DNA of 64,000 bases from contig NW_027478401.1 of NCBI RefSeq assembly GCF_051014685.1, forward strand, positions 1 to 64,000, written 5' to 3'. This document shows positions 36,479 to 49,780 of this stretch, piece by piece. Under the pieces are notes generated by a model. It saw nothing but the letters and a program-made list of their open reading frames with translations, was not told where the DNA came from and searched no databases. The stretch comes from Ptiloglossa arizonensis (lineage: Eukaryota; Arthropoda; Insecta; Hymenoptera; Colletidae). Made by a program: the position numbers and the translations under genes. Numbering within the stretch: the first letter of the stretch is position 1; each line of letters starts with the position of its first letter.

Positions 36479-38401
36479 TTATTGTCTTCTCAACCATTTC
36501 TTAGCTTCAAACTCCCATATCTCGCGAACGGATTCACCTAACCCAAAAATTCCTATTGCAACGGAAAGTAGAAACTCGCCCGATTACAACGGTATGTGTA
36601 TTTTTCTCCTAGGCCATTCCGGTTAAGAGATTGAAGCAGCAGATTTTCGAAAAATTTGTTGTCTTCTCAACCATTTCTTCGCTTCATAGTCCCATATCTC
36701 GCAAACGGATTGACCAAACCCAAAAATTCCTGCTGCGTCCGAAAGTAGAAACTCGCTCGATTACAACTGTATGCGTATTGTTTCCCTAGGCTATTCTGGT
36801 TAAGCGTTTGGAGCAGCAGAAGTGCGAAAAATTTGTTGTCTTCTCAACCATTTCTTAGCTTCAGACTCCCATATCGCGCGAACGGATTGACCTAACCCAA
36901 AAATTTCTATTGCATCTGAAAGTAGAAACTCGCCCGATTACAACGGTATGTGTATTTTTCTCCTAGGACATTCTGGTTAAGCGATTGGAGCAGCAGAATT
37001 GCGAAAAATTTGTTGTCTTTCCAACCATTTCTTCGCTTCATAGTCCCATATCTCGCGAACGGATTGACCAAACCCAAAAATTCCTGCTGCGTCTGAAAGT
37101 AGAAACTCACCCGATTACAACTGTATGCGTATTTTTTCCCTAGGCCATTCTGGTTATGCGTCTGGAGCAGCAGAAGTGCGAAAAATTTGTTGTCTTCTCA
37201 ACCATTTCTTAGCTTCAAACTCCCATATCTCGCGAACGGATTGACCTAACCCAAAAATTCCTATTGCATCGGAAAGTAGAAACGCGCCCGATTACAACGG
37301 TATGTGTATTTTTCTCCTAGGCCATTCTGGTTAAGCGATTGGAGCAGCAGATTTTCGAAAAATTTATTGTCTTCGCAACCATTTCTTCGCTTCATAGTCC
37401 CATATCTCGCGAACGGATTGACCAAACCCAAAAATTCCTGCTGCGTCTGAAAGTAGAAACTCGCCCGATTACAAATTTATGCGTATTTTTTCCCTAGGCC
37501 ATTCTGGTTATGCGTTTGGAGCATCAGAAGTGCGAAAAATTTGTTGTCTTCTCAACCATTTCTCAGCTTCAAACTCCCATATCTCGCGAACGGATTGACC
37601 TAACCCAAAAATTCCTGCTGCGTCTGAAAGTAGAAACTCACCCGATTACAACTGTATGCGTATTTTTTCCCTAGGCCATTCTGGTTATGCGTTTGGAGCA
37701 GCAGAATTGCGAAAAATTTTTTGCCTTCTCAACCATTTCTTGGCTTCAAACTCCCATATCTCGCGAACGGATTGACCTAACCCAAAAATTCCTATTGCAT
37801 CTGAAAGTAGAAACTCGCCCCATTACAACGGTATGTGTATTTCTCTCCTAGGCCATTCTGGTTAAGCGATTGGAGCAGCAGAAGTGCGAAAAATTTATTG
37901 TCTTCTCAACCATTTCTTAGCTTCAAACTCCCATATCTCGCGAACGGATTCACCTAACCCAAAAATTCCTATTGCAACGGAAAGTAGAAACTCGCCCGAT
38001 TACAACGGTATGTGTATTTTCCTCCTAGGCCATTCCGGTTAAGAGATTGAAGCAGCAGATTTTCGAAAAATTTGTTGTCTTCTCAACCATTTCTTCGCTT
38101 CATAGTCCCATATCTCGCAAACGGATTGACCAAACCCAAAAATTCCTGCTGCGTCCGAAAGTAGAAACTCGCTCGATTACAACTGTATGCGTATTGTTTC
38201 CCTAGGCTATTCTGGTTAAGCGTTTGGAGCAGCAGAAGTGCGAAAAATTTGTTGTCTTCTCAACCATTTCTTAGCTTCAGACTCCCATATCGCGCGAACG
38301 GATTGACCTAACCCAAAAATTTCTATTGCATCTGAAAGTAGAAACTCGCCCGATTACAACTGTATGTGTATTTTTCTCCTAGGCCATTCTGGTTAAGCGA
38401 T
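36460..38401. repeat. 8-monomer (1,416-bp) offset duplication
   Basis: About 36,460-36,985 matches 37,876-38,401, exactly eight monomers on. The key marker is ATGCGTATTGTTTCCC (36,771 and 38,187) followed by TTCAGACTCCCATATCGCGCG. The intervening monomers carry GGAGCATCAG and ACAAATTTATGCG variants and are not shared across this offset. Confidence 0.72.
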
Positions 38402-39309
38402 TGGAGCAGCAGAAGTGCGAAAAATTTGTTGTCTTCTCAAACATTTCTTCGCTTCATAGTCCCATATCACGCGAACGGATTGACCAAACCCAAAAATTCC
38501 TGCTGCGTCTGAAAGTAGAAACTCGCCCGATTACAACGGTATTTTGTATTTTTTCCCTATGCCATTCTGGTTAAGCGTTTGGAGCAGCAAAATTGCGAAA
38601 AATTTTTTGCCTTCTCAACCATTTCTTGGCTCCAAACTCCCATATCTCGCGAACGGATTGACCTAACCCAAAAACTCCTGTTGCGTATGAAAGTAGAAAC
38701 GCGCCCGATTACAACGGTATGTGTATTTTTCTCCTAGGCCATTCTGGTTAAGCGATTGGAGCAGCAGATTTTCGAAAAATTTATTGTCTTCGCAACCATT
38801 TCTTCGCTTCATAGTCCCATATCTCGCGAACGGATTGACCAAACCCAAAAATTCCTGCTGTGTCTGAAAGTAGAAACTCGCCCGATTACAAATTTATGCG
38901 TATTTTTTCCCTAGGCCATTCTGGTTATGCGTTTGGAGCATCAGAAGTGCGAAAAATTTGTTGTCTTCTCAACCATTTCTTAGCTTCAAACTCCCATATC
39001 TCGCGAACGGATTGACCTAACCCAAAAATTCCTGCTGCGTCTGAAAGTAGAAACTCACCCGATTACAACTGTATGCGTATTTTTTCCCTAGGCCATTCTG
39101 GTTATGCGTTTGGAGCAGCAGAATTGCGAAAAATTTTTTGCCTTCTCAACCATTTCTTGGCTTCAAACTCCCATATCTCGCGAACGGATTGACCTAACCC
39201 AAAAATTCCTGTTGGGTATGAAAGTAGAAACTCGCCCGATTACAACGGTATGTGTATTTTTTCCCTAGGCCATTCTGGTTAAGCGATTGGAGCAGCAGAA
39301 GTGCGAAAA

Positions 39310-40728
39310 ATTTGTTGTCTTCTCAACCATTTCTTGGCTTCAAACTCCCATATCTCGCGGACGGATTGACCTAACCCAAAAATTCCTATTGCATCTGAAA
39401 GTAGAAACTCGCCCCATTACAACGGTATGTGTATTTCTCTCCTAGGCCATTCTGGTTAAGCGATTGGAGCAGCAGAAGTGCGAAAAATTTGTTGTCTTCT
39501 CAACCATTTCTTCGCTTCATAGTCCCATATCTCGCGAACGGATTGACCAAACCCAAAAATTCCTGCTGCGTCTGAAAGTAGAAACTCGACCGATTACAAC
39601 GGTATGTGTATTTTTTCCCTATGCCATTCTGGTTAAGGGTTTGGAGCAGCAGAATTGCGAAAAAATTTTTGCCTCCTCAACCATTTCTTGGCTTCAAACT
39701 CCCATATCTCGCGAACGGATTGACCTAACCCAAAAATTCCTATTGCGTATGAAAGTAGAAACTCGCCCGATTACAACGGTATGTGTATTTTTTCCCTAGG
39801 CCATTCTGGCTAAGCGTTTGGAGCCGCAGAATTGCGAAAAATTTTTTGTCTTCTCAACCATTTCTTAGCTTCAAACTCCCATATCTCGCGAACGGATTGA
39901 CCTAACCCAAAAATTCCTATTGCAACGGAAAGTAGAAACGCGCCCGATTACAACGGTATGTGTATTTTTCTCCTAGGCCATTCCGGTTAAGAGATTGAAG
40001 CAGCAGATTTTCGAAAAATTTGTTGTCTTCGCAACCATTTCTTCGCTTCATAGTCCCATATCTCACAAACGGATTGACCAAACCCAAAAATTCCTGCTGC
40101 GTCTGAAAGTAGAAACTCGCCCGATTACAACGGTATGTGTATTTTTTCCCTATGCCATTCTGGTTAAGCGTTTGGAGCAGCAGAATTGCGAAAAATTTTT
40201 TGCCTTCTCAACCATTTCTTGGCTTCAAACTCCCATATCTCGCGAACGGATTGACATAACCCAAAAATTCCTGTTGCGTACGAAAGTAGAAACTCGCCCG
40301 ATTACAACGGTATGTGTATTTTTCTCCTAGGCCATTCCGGTTAAGAGATTGAAGCAGCAGATTTTCGAAAAATTTGTTGTCTTCGCTACCATTTCTTCGC
40401 TTCATAGTCCCATATCTCGCAAACGGATTGACCAAACCCAAAAATTCCTGCTGCGACTGGAAGTAGAAACTCGCCCGATTACAACGGTATGTGTATTTTT
40501 TCCCTATGCCATTCTTGTTAAGCGTTTGGAGCAGCAGAATTGCGAAAAATTTTTTGCCTTCTCAACCATTTCTTGGCTTCAAACTCCCATATCTCGCGAA
40601 CTGATTGACCTAACCCAAAAATTCCTGTTGCGTATGAAAGTAGAAACTCGCCCGATTACAACGGTATGTGTATTTTTTCCCTAGGCCATTCTGGTTAAGC
40701 GATTGGAGCAGCAGAAGTGCGAAAAATT
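39310..40728. repeat. 1.4-kb segment, second copy of 35.1-36.5 kb
   Basis: See the 35,060-36,478 entry for the shared landmarks. Downstream, the match ends where TTTATTGTC with TTCAAACTCC (first copy) becomes TTTGTTGTC with TTCAGACTCC. From there the sequence starts the block that is copied again at 45.8 kb. Confidence 0.8.
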
Positions 40729-42557
40729 TGTTGTCTTCTCAACCATTTCTTAGCTTCAGACTCCCATATCGCGCGAACGGATTGACCTAACCCAAAAATT
40801 TCTATTGCATCTGAAAGTAGAAACTCGCCCGATTACAACGGTATGTGTATTTTTCTCCTAGGCCATTCTGGTTAAGCGATTGGAGCAGCAGAAGTGCGAA
40901 AAATTTGTTGTCTTCTCAAACATTTCTTCGCTTCATAGTCCCATATCACGCGAACGGATTGACCAAACCCAAAAATTCCTGCTGCGTCTGAAAGTAGAAA
41001 CTCGCCCGATTACAACGGTATTTTGTATTTTTTCCCTATGCCATTCTGGTTAAGCGTTTGGAGCAGCAAAATTGCGAAAAATTTTTTGCCTTCTCAACCA
41101 TTTCTTGGCTCCAAACTCCCATATCTCGCGAACGGATTGACCTAACCCAAAAACTCCTGTTGCGTGTGAAAGTAGAAACTCGCCCGATTACAACGGTATG
41201 TGTATATTTTCCCTAGGCCATTGTGGTTAAGCGATTGGAGCAGCAGAATTGCGAAAAATTTGTTGTGTTCTCAACCATTTCTTAGTTTCAAACTCCCATA
41301 TCTCGCGAACGTATTGACCTAACCCAAAAATTCCTATTGCATCTGAAAGTGGAAACTCGCCCGATTAGAACGGTATGTGTATTTTTCCCCTAGGCCATTC
41401 TGGTTAAGCGATTGGAGCAGCAGAATTGCGAAAAATTTGTTGTCTTTCCAACCATTTCTTCGCTTCATAGTCCCATATCTCGCGAACGGATTGACCAAAC
41501 CCAAAAATTCCTGTTGCGTCTGAAAGTAGAAACTCACCCGATTACAACTGTATGCGTATTTTTTCCCTAGGCCATTCTGGTTATGCGTCTGGAGCAGCAG
41601 AAGTGCGAAAAATTTGTTGTCTTCTCAACCATTTCTTAGCTTCAAACTCCCATATCTCGCGAACGGATTGACCTAACCCAAAAATTCCTATTGCATCGGA
41701 AAGTAGAAACGCGCCCGATTACAACGGTATGTGTATTTTTCTCCTAGGCCATTCTGGTTAAGCGATTGGAGCAGCAGATTTTCGAAAAATTTATTGTCTT
41801 CGCAACCATTTCTTCGCTTCATAGTCCCATATCTCGCGAACGGATTGACCAAACCCAAAAATTCCTGCTGCGTCTGAAAGTAGAAACTCGCCCGATTACA
41901 ACTTTATGCGTATTTTTTCCCTAGGCCATTCTGGTTATGCGTTTAGAGCATCAGAAGTGCGAAAAATTTGTTGTCTTCTCAACCATTTCTTAGCTTCAAA
42001 CTCCCATATCTCGCGAACGGATTGACCTAACCCAAAAATTCCTGCTGCGTCTGAAAGTAGAAACTCACCCGATTACAACTGTATGCGTATTTTTTCCCTA
42101 GGCCATTCTGGTTATGCGTTTGGAGCATCAGAAGTGCGAAAAATTTGTTGTCTTCTCAACCATTTCTTAGCTTCAAACTCCCATATCTCGCGAACGGATT
42201 GACCTAACCCAAAAATTCCTGTTGCGTATGAAAGTAGAAACTCGCCCGATTACAACGGTATGTGTATTTTTTCCCTATGCCATTCTGGTTAAGCGTTTGG
42301 AGCAGCAGAATTGCGAAAACTTTTTTGCCTTCTCAAACATTTCTTGGCTTCAAACTCCCATATCTCGCGAACGGATTGACCTAACCCAAAAATTCCTGTT
42401 GCGTATGAAAGTAGAAACTCGCCCGATTACAACGGTATGTGTATTTTTTCCCTAGGCCATTCTGGTTAAGCGATTGGAGCAGCAGAAGTGCGAAAAATTT
42501 GTTGTCTTCTCAACCATTTCTTCGCTTCATAGTCCCATATCTCGCGAACGGATTGAC
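40710..42557. repeat. 1.85-kb segment copied at 45.8-47.7 kb (copy 1)
   Basis: Matches about 45,845-47,692 at an offset of 5,135 bp (29 x 177 plus 2). Markers include TTCAGACTCC followed by CATATCGCGCG (40,754 and 45,889), TATTTTGTATTTTTT (41,020 and 46,155), GTTGCGTGTGAAAG, GTGTATATTTTCCC, CCGATTAGAACGG and ACAACTTTATGCG. The match ends at GACCTAACCC in this copy against GACCAAACCC in the other. The two extra bases reflect insertions within the intervening 8-monomer units. Confidence 0.82.
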
Positions 42558-43453
42558 CTAACCCAAAAATTCCTGCTGCGTCTGAAAGTAGAAACTCACC
42601 CGATTACAACTGTATGCGTATTTTTTCCCTAGGCCATTCTGGTTATGCGTTTGGAGCAGCAGAATTGCGAAAAATTTTTTGCCTTCTCAACCATTTCTTG
42701 GCTTCAAACTCCCATATCTCGCGAACGGATTGACCTAACCCAAAAATTCCTGCTGCGTCTGAAAGTAGAAACTCACCCGATTACAACTGTATGCGTATTT
42801 TTTCCCTAGGCCATTCTGGTTATGCGTTTGGAGCATCAGAAGTGCGAAAAATTTGTTGTCTTCTCAACCATTTCTTAGCTTCAAACTCCCATATCTCGCG
42901 AACTGATTGACCTAACCCAAAAATTCCTGTTGCGTATGAAAGTAGAAACTCGCCCGATTACAACGGTATGTGTATTTTTTCCCTATGCCATTCTGGTTAA
43001 GCGTTTGGAGCAGCAGAATTGCGAAAACTTTTTTGCCTTCTCAAACATTTCTTGGCTTCAAACTCCCATATCTCGCGAACGGATTGACCTAACCCAAAAA
43101 TTCCTGTTGCGTATGAAAGTAGAAACTCGCCCGATTACAACGGTATGTGTATTTTTTCCCTAGGCCATTCTGGTTAAGCGATTGGAGCAGCAGAAGTGCG
43201 AAAAATTTGTTGTCTTCTCAACCATTTCTTCGCTTCATAGTCCCATATCTCGCGAACGGATTGACCTAACCCAAAAATTCCTGCTGCGTCTGAAAGTAGA
43301 AACTCACCCGATTACAACTGTATGCGTATTTTTTCCCTAGGCCATTCTGGTTATGCGTTTGGAGCAGCAGAATTGCGAAAAATTTTTTGCCTTCTCAACC
43401 ATTTCTTGGCTTCAAACTCCCATATCTCGCGAACGGATTGACCTAACCCAAAA
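42000..43453. repeat. 4-monomer higher-order repeat, 708 bp, about two copies
   Basis: Sequence from about 42,000-42,745 recurs at +708. Shared features are GGAGCATCAGAAG, the double GTTGCGTATGAAAG, GCGAAAACTTTTTTGCC and CTTCTCAAACATTTC. Copy 2 has GAACTGATTG where copy 1 has GAACGGATTG near 42,195. This 4-monomer unit is unrelated in composition to the 707-bp unit at 16.5 kb. Confidence 0.75.
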
Positions 43454-46286
43454 ATTCCTATTGCGTATGAAAGTAGAAACTCGCCCGATTACAACGGTAT
43501 GTGTATTTTTTCCCTAGGCCATTCTGGCTAAGCGTTTGGAGCCGCAGAATTGCGAAAAATTTTTTGTCTTCTCAACCATTTCTTAGCTTCAAACTCCCAT
43601 ATCTCGCGAACGGATTGACCTAACCCAAAAATTCCTATTGCAACGGAAAGTAGAAACGCGCCCGATTACAACGGTATGTGTATTTTTCTCCTAGGCCATT
43701 CCGGTTAAGAGATTGAAGCAGCAGATTTTCGAAAAATTTGTTGTCTTCGCTACCATTTCTTCGCTTCATAGTCCCATATCTCGCAAACGGATTGACCAAA
43801 CCCAAAAATTCCTGCTGCGACTGGAAGTAGAAACTCGCCCGATTACAACGGTATGTGTATTTTTTCCCTATGCCATTCTTGTTAAGCGTTTGGAGCAGCA
43901 GAATTGCGAAAAATTTTTTGCCTTCTCAACCATTTCTTGGCTTCAAACTCCCATATCTCGCGAACTGATTGACCTAACCCAAAAATTCCTGTTGCGTATG
44001 AAAGTAGAAACTCGCCCGATTACAACGGTATGTGTATTTTTTCCCTAGGCCATTCTGGTTAAGCGATTGGAGCAGCAGAAGTGCGAAAAATTTATTGTCT
44101 TCTCAACCATTTCTTAGCTTCAAACTCCCATATCTCGCGAACGGATTCACCTAACCCAAAAATTCCTATTGCAACGGAAAGTAGAAACTCGCCCGATTAC
44201 AACGGTATGTGTATTTTTCTCCTAGGCCATTCCGGTTAAGAGATTGAAGCAGCAGATTTTCGAAAAATTTGTTGTCTTCTCAACCATTTCTTCGCTTCAT
44301 AGTCCCATATCTCGCAAACGGATTGACCAAACCCAAAAATTCCTGCTGCGTCCGAAAGTAGAAACTCGCTCGATTACAACTGTATGCGTATTGTTTCCCT
44401 AGGCTATTCTGGTTAAGCGTTTGGAGCAGCAGAAGTGCGAAAAATTTGTTGTCTTCTCAACCATTTCTTAGCTTCAGACTCCCATATCGCGCGAACGGAT
44501 TGACCTAACCCAAAAATTTCTATTGCATCTGAAAGTAGAAACTCGCCCGATTACAACGGTATGTGTATTTTTCTCCTAGGCCATTCTGGTTAAGCGATTG
44601 GAGCAGCAGAAGTGCGAAAAATTTGTTGTCTTCTCAAACATTTCTTCGCTTCATAGTCCCATATCACGCGAACGGATTGACCAAACCCAAAAATTCCTGC
44701 TGCGTCTGAAAGTAGAAACTCGCCCGATTACAACGGTATTTTGTATTTTTTCCCTATGCCATTCTGGTTAAGCGTTTGGAGCAGCAAAATTGCGAAAAAT
44801 TTTTTGCCTTCTCAACCATTTCTTGGCTCCAAACTCCCATATCTCGCGAACGGATTGACCTAACCCAAAAATTCCTATTGCGTATGAAAGTAGAAACTCG
44901 CCCGATTACAACGGTATGTGTATTTTTTCCCTAGGCCATTCTGGCTAAGCGTTTGGAGCCGCAGAATTGCGAAAAATTTTTTGTCTTCTCAACCATTTCT
45001 TAGCTTCAAACTCCCATATCTCGCGAACGGATTGACCTAACCCAAAAATTCCTATTGCAACGGAAAGTAGAAACGCGCCCGATTACAACGGTATGTGTAT
45101 TTTTCTCCTAGGCCATTCCGGTTAAGAGATTGAAGCAGCAGATTTTCGAAAAATTTGTTGTCTTCGCTACCATTTCTTCGCTTCATAGTCCCATATCTCG
45201 CAAACGGATTGACCAAACCCAAAAATTCCTGCTGCGACTGGAAGTAGAAACTCGCCCGATTACAACGGTATGTGTATTTTTTCCCTATGCCATTCTTGTT
45301 AAGCGTTTGGAGCAGCAGAATTGCGAAAAATTTTTTGCCTTCTCAACCATTTCTTGGCTTCAAACTCCCATATCTCGCGAACTGATTGACCTAACCCAAA
45401 AATTCCTGTTGCGTATGAAAGTAGAAACTCGCCCGATTACAACGGTATGTGTATTTTTTCCCTAGGCCATTCTGGTTAAGCGATTGGAGCAGCAGAAGTG
45501 CGAAAAATTTATTGTCTTCTCAACCATTTCTTAGCTTCAAACTCCCATATCTCGCGAACGGATTCACCTAACCCAAAAATTCCTATTGCAACGGAAAGTA
45601 GAAACTCGCCCGATTACAACGGTATGTGTATTTTTCTCCTAGGCCATTCCGGTTAAGAGATTGAAGCAGCAGATTTTCGAAAAATTTGTTGTCTTCTCAA
45701 CCATTTCTTCGCTTCATAGTCCCATATCTCGCAAACGGATTGACCAAACCCAAAAATTCCTGCTGCGTCCGAAAGTAGAAACTCGCTCGATTACAACTGT
45801 ATGCGTATTGTTTCCCTAGGCTATTCTGGTTAAGCGTTTGGAGCAGCAGAAGTGCGAAAAATTTGTTGTCTTCTCAACCATTTCTTAGCTTCAGACTCCC
45901 ATATCGCGCGAACGGATTGACCTAACCCAAAAATTTCTATTGCATCTGAAAGTAGAAACTCGCCCGATTACAACGGTATGTGTATTTTTCTCCTAGGCCA
46001 TTCTGGTTAAGCGATTGGAGCAGCAGAAGTGCGAAAAATTTGTTGTCTTCTCAAACATTTCTTCGCTTCATAGTCCCATATCACGCGAACGGATTGACCA
46101 AACCCAAAAATTCCTGCTGCGTCTGAAAGTAGAAACTCGCCCGATTACAACGGTATTTTGTATTTTTTCCCTATGCCATTCTGGTTAAGCGTTTGGAGCA
46201 GCAAAATTGCGAAAAATTTTTTGCCTTCTCAACCATTTCTTGGCTCCAAACTCCCATATCTCGCGAACGGATTGACCTAACCCAAA
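43453..46286. repeat. 8-monomer higher-order repeat, 1,417 bp, two copies
   Basis: Copies run about 43,453-44,869 and 44,870-46,286. The period is 8 x 177 plus 1; the extra base is the T insertion in TATTTTGTATTTTTT (44,738 and 46,155). Other shared markers are ATGCGTATTGTTTCCC (44,384 and 45,801), TCTTCGCTACC, GCTGCGACTGG, GAACTGATTG and GAACGGATTCACC. The start is set by CCTATTGCGTATG, and the end by CCTGTTGCGTGTG in place of it. Confidence 0.82.
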
Positions 46287-47692
46287 AACTCCTGTTGCGT
46301 GTGAAAGTAGAAACTCGCCCGATTACAACGGTATGTGTATATTTTCCCTAGGCCATTGTGGTTAAGCGATTGGAGCAGCAGAAGTGCGAAAAATTTGTTG
46401 TGTTCTCAACCATTTCTTAGTTTCAAACTCCCATATCTCGCGAACGTATTGACCTAACCCAAAAATTCCTATTGCATCTGAAAGTGGAAACTCGCCCGAT
46501 TAGAACGGTATGTGTATTTTTCCCCTAGGCCATTCTGGTTAAGCGATTGGAGCAGCAGAATTGCGAAAAATTTGTTGTCTTTCCAACCATTTCTTCGCTT
46601 CATAGTCCCATATCTCGCGAACGGATTGTCCAAACCCAAAAATTCCTGCTGCGCCTGAAAGTAGAAACTCACCCGATTACAACTGTATGCGTATTTTTTC
46701 CCTAGGCCATTCTGGTTATGCGTCTGGAGCAGCAGAAGTGCGAAAAATTTGTTGTCTTCTCAACCATTTCTTAGCTTCAAACTCCCATATCTCGCGAACG
46801 GATTGACCTAACCCAAAAATTCCTATTGCATCGGAAAGTAGAAACGCGCCCGATTACAACGGTATGTGTATTTTTCTCCTAGGCCATTCTGGTTAAGCGA
46901 TTGGAGCAGCAGATTTTCGAAAAATTTATTGTCTTCGCAACCATTTCTTCGCTTCATAGTCCCATATCTCGCGAACGGATTGACCAAACCCAAAAATTCC
47001 TGCTGCGTCTGAAAGTAGAAACTCGCCCGATTACAACTTTATGCGTATTTTTTCCCTAGGCCATTCTGGTTATGCGTTTGGAGCATCAGAAGTGCGAAAA
47101 ATTTGTTGTCTTCTCAACCATTTCTTAGCTTCAAACTCCCATATCTCGCGAACGGATTGACCTAACCCAAAAATTCCTGCTGCGTCTGAAAGTAGAAACT
47201 CACCCGATTACAACTGTATGCGTATTTTTTCCCTAGGCCATTCTGGTTATGCGTTTGGAGCATCAGAAGTGCGAAAAATTTGTTGTCTTCTCAACCATTT
47301 CTTAGCTTCAAACTCCCATATCTCGCGAACGGATTGACCTAACCCAAAAATTCCTGTTGCGTATGAAAGTAGAAACTCGCCCGATTACAACGGTATGTGT
47401 ATTTTTTCCCTATGCCATTCTGGTTAAGCGTTTGGAGCAGCAGAATTGCGAAAACTTTTTTGCCTTCTCAAACATTTCTTGGCTTCAAACTCCCATATCT
47501 CGCGAACGGATTGACCTAACCCAAAAATTCCTGTTGCGTATGAAAGTAGAAGCTCGCCCGATTACAACGGTATGTGTATTTTTTCCCTAGGCCATTCTGG
47601 TTAAGCGATTGGAGCAGCAGAAGTGCGAAAAATTTGTTGTCTTCTCAACCATTTCTTCGCTTCATAGTCCCATATCTCGCGAACGGATTGAC
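45845..47692. repeat. 1.85-kb segment, second copy of 40.7-42.6 kb
   Basis: See the 40,710-42,557 entry. Its first part lies inside the second 8-monomer unit, so the two duplications overlap and at least two exchange events are needed. Private changes in this copy include GATTGTCCAAACCC and GCTGCGCCTG near 46,620-46,660 and GAAGTAGAAGCTCGCC near 47,550. Confidence 0.8.
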
Positions 47693-49780
47693 CAAACCCA
47701 AAAATTCCTGCTGCGTCTGAAAGTAGAAACTCGCCCGATTACAACTTTATGCGTATTTTTCCCCTAGGCCATTCTGGTTAAGCGATTGGAGCAGCAGAAG
47801 TGCGAAAAATTTGTTGCCTTCCCAACCATTTCTTCGCTTCATAGTCCCATATCTCGCGAACGGATTGACCAAACCCAAAAATTCCTGCTGCGTCTGAAAG
47901 TAGAAACTCGCCCGATTACAACTTTATGCGTATTTTTTCCCTAGGCCATTCTGGTTATGCGTTTGGAGCATCAGAAGTGCGAAAAATTTGTTGTCTTCTC
48001 AACCATTTCTTAGCTTCAAACTCCCATATCTCGCGAACGGATTGACCTAACCCAAAAATTCCTGTTGCGTATGAAAGTAGAAACTCGCCCGATTACAACG
48101 GTATGTGTATTTTTTCCCTAGGCCATTCTGGTTAAGCGATTGGAACAGCAGAAGTGCGAAAAATTTGTTGTCTTCTCAACCATTTCTTGGCTTCAAACTC
48201 CCATATCTCGCGAACGGATTGACCTAACCCAAAAATTCCTATTGCATCTAAAAGTAGAAACTCGCCCGATTACAACGGTATGTGTATTTTTTCCTTAGGC
48301 CATTCTGGTTAAGCGTTTGGAGCAGCACAATTGCGAAAAATTTTTTGCGTTCTCAACCATTTCTTGGCTTCAATCTCCCATATCACGCGAACGGATTAAC
48401 CTAACCCAAAAATTCCAATTGCATCTGAAAGTAGAAACTCGCCCGATTACAACGGTATGTGTATTTTTTCCCTATGCCATTCTGGTTAAGCGTTTGGAGC
48501 AGCAGAATTGCGAAAACTTTTTTGCCTTCTCAACCATTTCTTGGCTTCAAACTCCCATATCTCGCGAACGGATTGACCTAACCCAAAAATTCCTGTTGCG
48601 TATGAAAGTAGAAACTCGCCCGATTACAACGGTATGTGTATTTTTTCCCTAGGCCATTCTGGTTAAGCGATTGGAGCAGCAGAAGTGCGAAAAATTTGTT
48701 GTCTTCTCAACCATTTCTTCGCTTCATAGTCCCATATCTCGCGAACGGATTGACCAAACCCAAAAATTCCTGCTGCGTCTGAAAGTAGAAACTCGCCCGA
48801 TTACAACTTTATGCGTATTTTTCCCCTAGGCCATTCTGGTTAAGCGATTGGAGCAGCAGAAGTGCGAAAAATTTGTTGCCTTCCCAACCATTTCTTCGCT
48901 TCATAGTCCCATATCTCGCGAACGGATTGACCAAACCCAAAAATTCCTGCTGCGTCTGAAAGTAGAAACTCGCCCGATTACAACTTTATGCGTATTTTTT
49001 CCCTAGGCCATTCTGGTTATGCGTTTGGAGCATCAGAAGTGCGAAAAATTTGTTGTCTTCTCAACCATTTCTTAGCTTCAAACTCCCATATCTCGCGAAC
49101 GGATTGACCTAACCCAAAAATTCCTATTGCATCGGAAAGTAGAAACTCGCCCGATTACAACGGTATGTGTATTTTTTCCCTAGGCCATTCTGGTTATGCT
49201 TTTGGAGCAGCAGAAGTACGAAAAATTTGTTGTCTTCTCAACCATTTCTTAGCTTCAAACTCCCATATCTCGCGAACGGATTGACCTAACCCAAAAGCTC
49301 CTATTGCATCTGAAAGTAGAAACTCGCCCGATTACAACGGTATGTGTAATTTTTCCTTAGGCCATTCTGGTTAAGCGTTTGGAGCAGCACAATTGCGAAA
49401 AATTTTTTGCGTTCTCAACCATTTCTTGGCTTCAATCTCCCATATCACGCGAACGGATTAACCTAACCCAAAAATTCCAATTGCATCTGAAAGTAGAAAC
49501 TCGCCCGATTACAACGGTATGTGTATTTTTTCCCTATGCCATTCTGGTTAAGCGTTTGGAGCAGCAGAATTGCGAAAACTTTTTTGCCTTCTCAACCATT
49601 TCTTGGCTTCAAACTACCATATCTCGCGAACGGATTGACCTAACCCAAAAATTCCTGTTGCGTATGAAAGTAGAAACTCGCCCGATTACAACGGTATGTG
49701 TATTTTTTCCCTAGGCCATTCTGGATAAGCGATTGGAGCAGCAGAAGTGCGAAAAATTTGTTGTCTTCTCAACCATTTCT
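47380..49780. repeat. 6-monomer repeat (1,062 bp), about 2.2 copies with a replaced interior
   Basis: Markers repeat at 1,062 bp: GTTGCCTTCCCAACC (47,813 and 48,875), GCAGCACAATTGCG with CAATCTCCCATATCACGCG (about 48,324 and 49,386), and GCGAAAACTTTTTTGCC. Inside the period the match is broken. About 48,060-48,280 carries CCTGTTGCGTATG and GGAACAGCAG, but the equivalent 49,120-49,340 carries CCTATTGCATCGG, TTATGCTTTTGG and AAAAGCTCC, types also found near 50.2-50.4 kb. An internal conversion or a second exchange is implied. Confidence 0.72.
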
